A stretch of 6,003 nucleotides of DNA, from the NCBI GenBank assembly GCA_964573115.1, contig CAZNIP010000150.1, positions 1 to 6,003 on the forward strand. Reading direction: 5' to 3'. The notes under the pieces are model-generated. The model saw only the letters and a program-made list of their open reading frames with translations, was not told where the DNA came from and did not search any database. Position 1 is the stretch's first letter. Each line of letters starts with the position of its first letter. Made by a program: the position numbers and the translations under genes. This DNA comes from CAYOID01 sp964573115. Lineage in GTDB: Bacteria > Desulfobacterota > Desulfovibrionia > Desulfovibrionales > Desulfothermaceae. This document shows positions 5,753 to 6,003 of this stretch, piece after piece.

Positions 5753-6003
5753 TTATTGTGATGCAGCTTCATCACAGCTACTGTCTGTTTCCAGAATGAG
5801 GTCCAGGATCCTTTCGTCCATGTCTGAGGTTTCAGCGTTGCTCAGGGTGCCGATGACATGGGCCATTTCTTTGATGGATGGGTTCACGAGGCCCTGACGA
5901 ACATCCACGCCTCTGTTGTTCATGGCCATTTTGGCACTCAAGAAGGCTTCTCCAGCTGCTGTCGAGACTTTGAAGGCACAAGAGCCTTTGGCGCCATCAC
6001 AGA
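5753..6003 (-). CDS. L-cysteine desulfidase / Fe-S L-serine dehydratase alpha-type lyase, C-terminal fragment (partial)
   Basis: The frame is open from the window edge to a TAA at 5753-5755, giving 82 visible codons; the gene begins outside the window. The fragment starts CDGAKGSCAFKVSTAAGEAF, which matches the C-terminal cluster region of the SDH-alpha/UPF0597 (CyuA, YhaM) family: a C-D-G-A-K-x-x-C motif, then K-V-S/A-T and a small-residue helix. It continues with VDVRQGLVNPSIKEMAHVIG and a T-S-D-M-D-E-R-I-L-D-L-I segment in the place of the usual GIV...TIxNIGxxxxxGMxxTDxxILDIM ending. The two visible cysteines are expected ligands of a [4Fe-4S] cluster. Members release ammonia from L-cysteine (with sulfide and pyruvate) or L-serine. 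A TTG at 5941 could be mistaken for a start, but homology continues upstream. The tail SSCDEAASQ is an ordinary variable end. The family call is fairly sure; cysteine versus serine or another substrate is undecided. Confidence 0.8.
   Translation of the reverse strand, partial: CDGAKGSCAFKVSTAAGEAFLSAKMAMNNRGVDVRQGLVNPSIKEMAHVIGTLSNAETSDMDERILDLILETDSSCDEAASQ

Noticed and set aside
5714..5760. Plus-strand TTGACT resembling a -35 box
   Set aside because: No -10 element at proper spacing and no plus-strand gene downstream; the match is likely due to AT-rich sequence.
5753..5941. A complete 62-residue small protein starting at TTG 5941
   Set aside because: The same frame is open to the window edge and encodes the conserved C-D-G-A-K-x-x-C region, so it is the tail of a larger gene.

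Overview
The window carries seven genes, all on the minus strand, so transcription runs from high to low coordinates. In transcription order they are: the C-terminal end of an L-cysteine desulfidase / Fe-S serine dehydratase-type lyase (5753-6003, cut by the window edge); a tripartite tricarboxylate transporter (TTT) periplasmic binding protein, tctC-like (4644-5654); a uroporphyrinogen decarboxylase (URO-D)-superfamily enzyme (3476-4468); the small TTT membrane subunit, tctB-like (2929-3387); the large TTT membrane subunit, tctA-like (1349-2854); an aldo/keto reductase with a C-terminal cysteine-rich Fe-S region (266-1297); and the first 41 codons of a CNNM/DUF21 membrane protein (1-125). No RNA gene, mobile element, CRISPR array or convincing plus-strand gene was seen.

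The organism looks like an anaerobic or facultatively anaerobic Gram-negative bacterium. A periplasmic TTT binding protein implies an outer membrane. The Fe-S aldo/keto reductase, the oxygen-sensitive Fe-S lyase type and the URO-D-superfamily enzyme are all common in strict anaerobes. Desulfobacterota (sulfate-reducer relatives) is my best guess, from family resemblance only, since no phylogenetic marker is present.

The core is a complete three-part TTT uptake system interrupted by an enzyme gene: tctC, then the URO-D-family gene, then tctB and tctA, then the reductase. The gaps are 51-175 bp with good ribosome binding sites, so this could be one transcription unit or a few closely linked ones. 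The simplest reading is that TctC captures a small carboxylate, TctAB imports it, and the URO-D-family enzyme and possibly the reductase act on it inside the cell. The substrate cannot be read from the sequence. The lyase upstream and the CNNM protein downstream may or may not belong to the same unit.

The most distinctive non-coding feature is a perfect 15-bp inverted repeat (4553-4592) between tctC and the URO-D-family gene, with no T-tract on either strand. It would suit an mRNA-stabilising or attenuating hairpin that lets the binding protein be made in excess over the downstream enzyme and membrane subunits. A weaker bulged hairpin lies just after the tctB stop. The 98-bp leader upstream of tctC is AT-rich but has no promoter I would defend.
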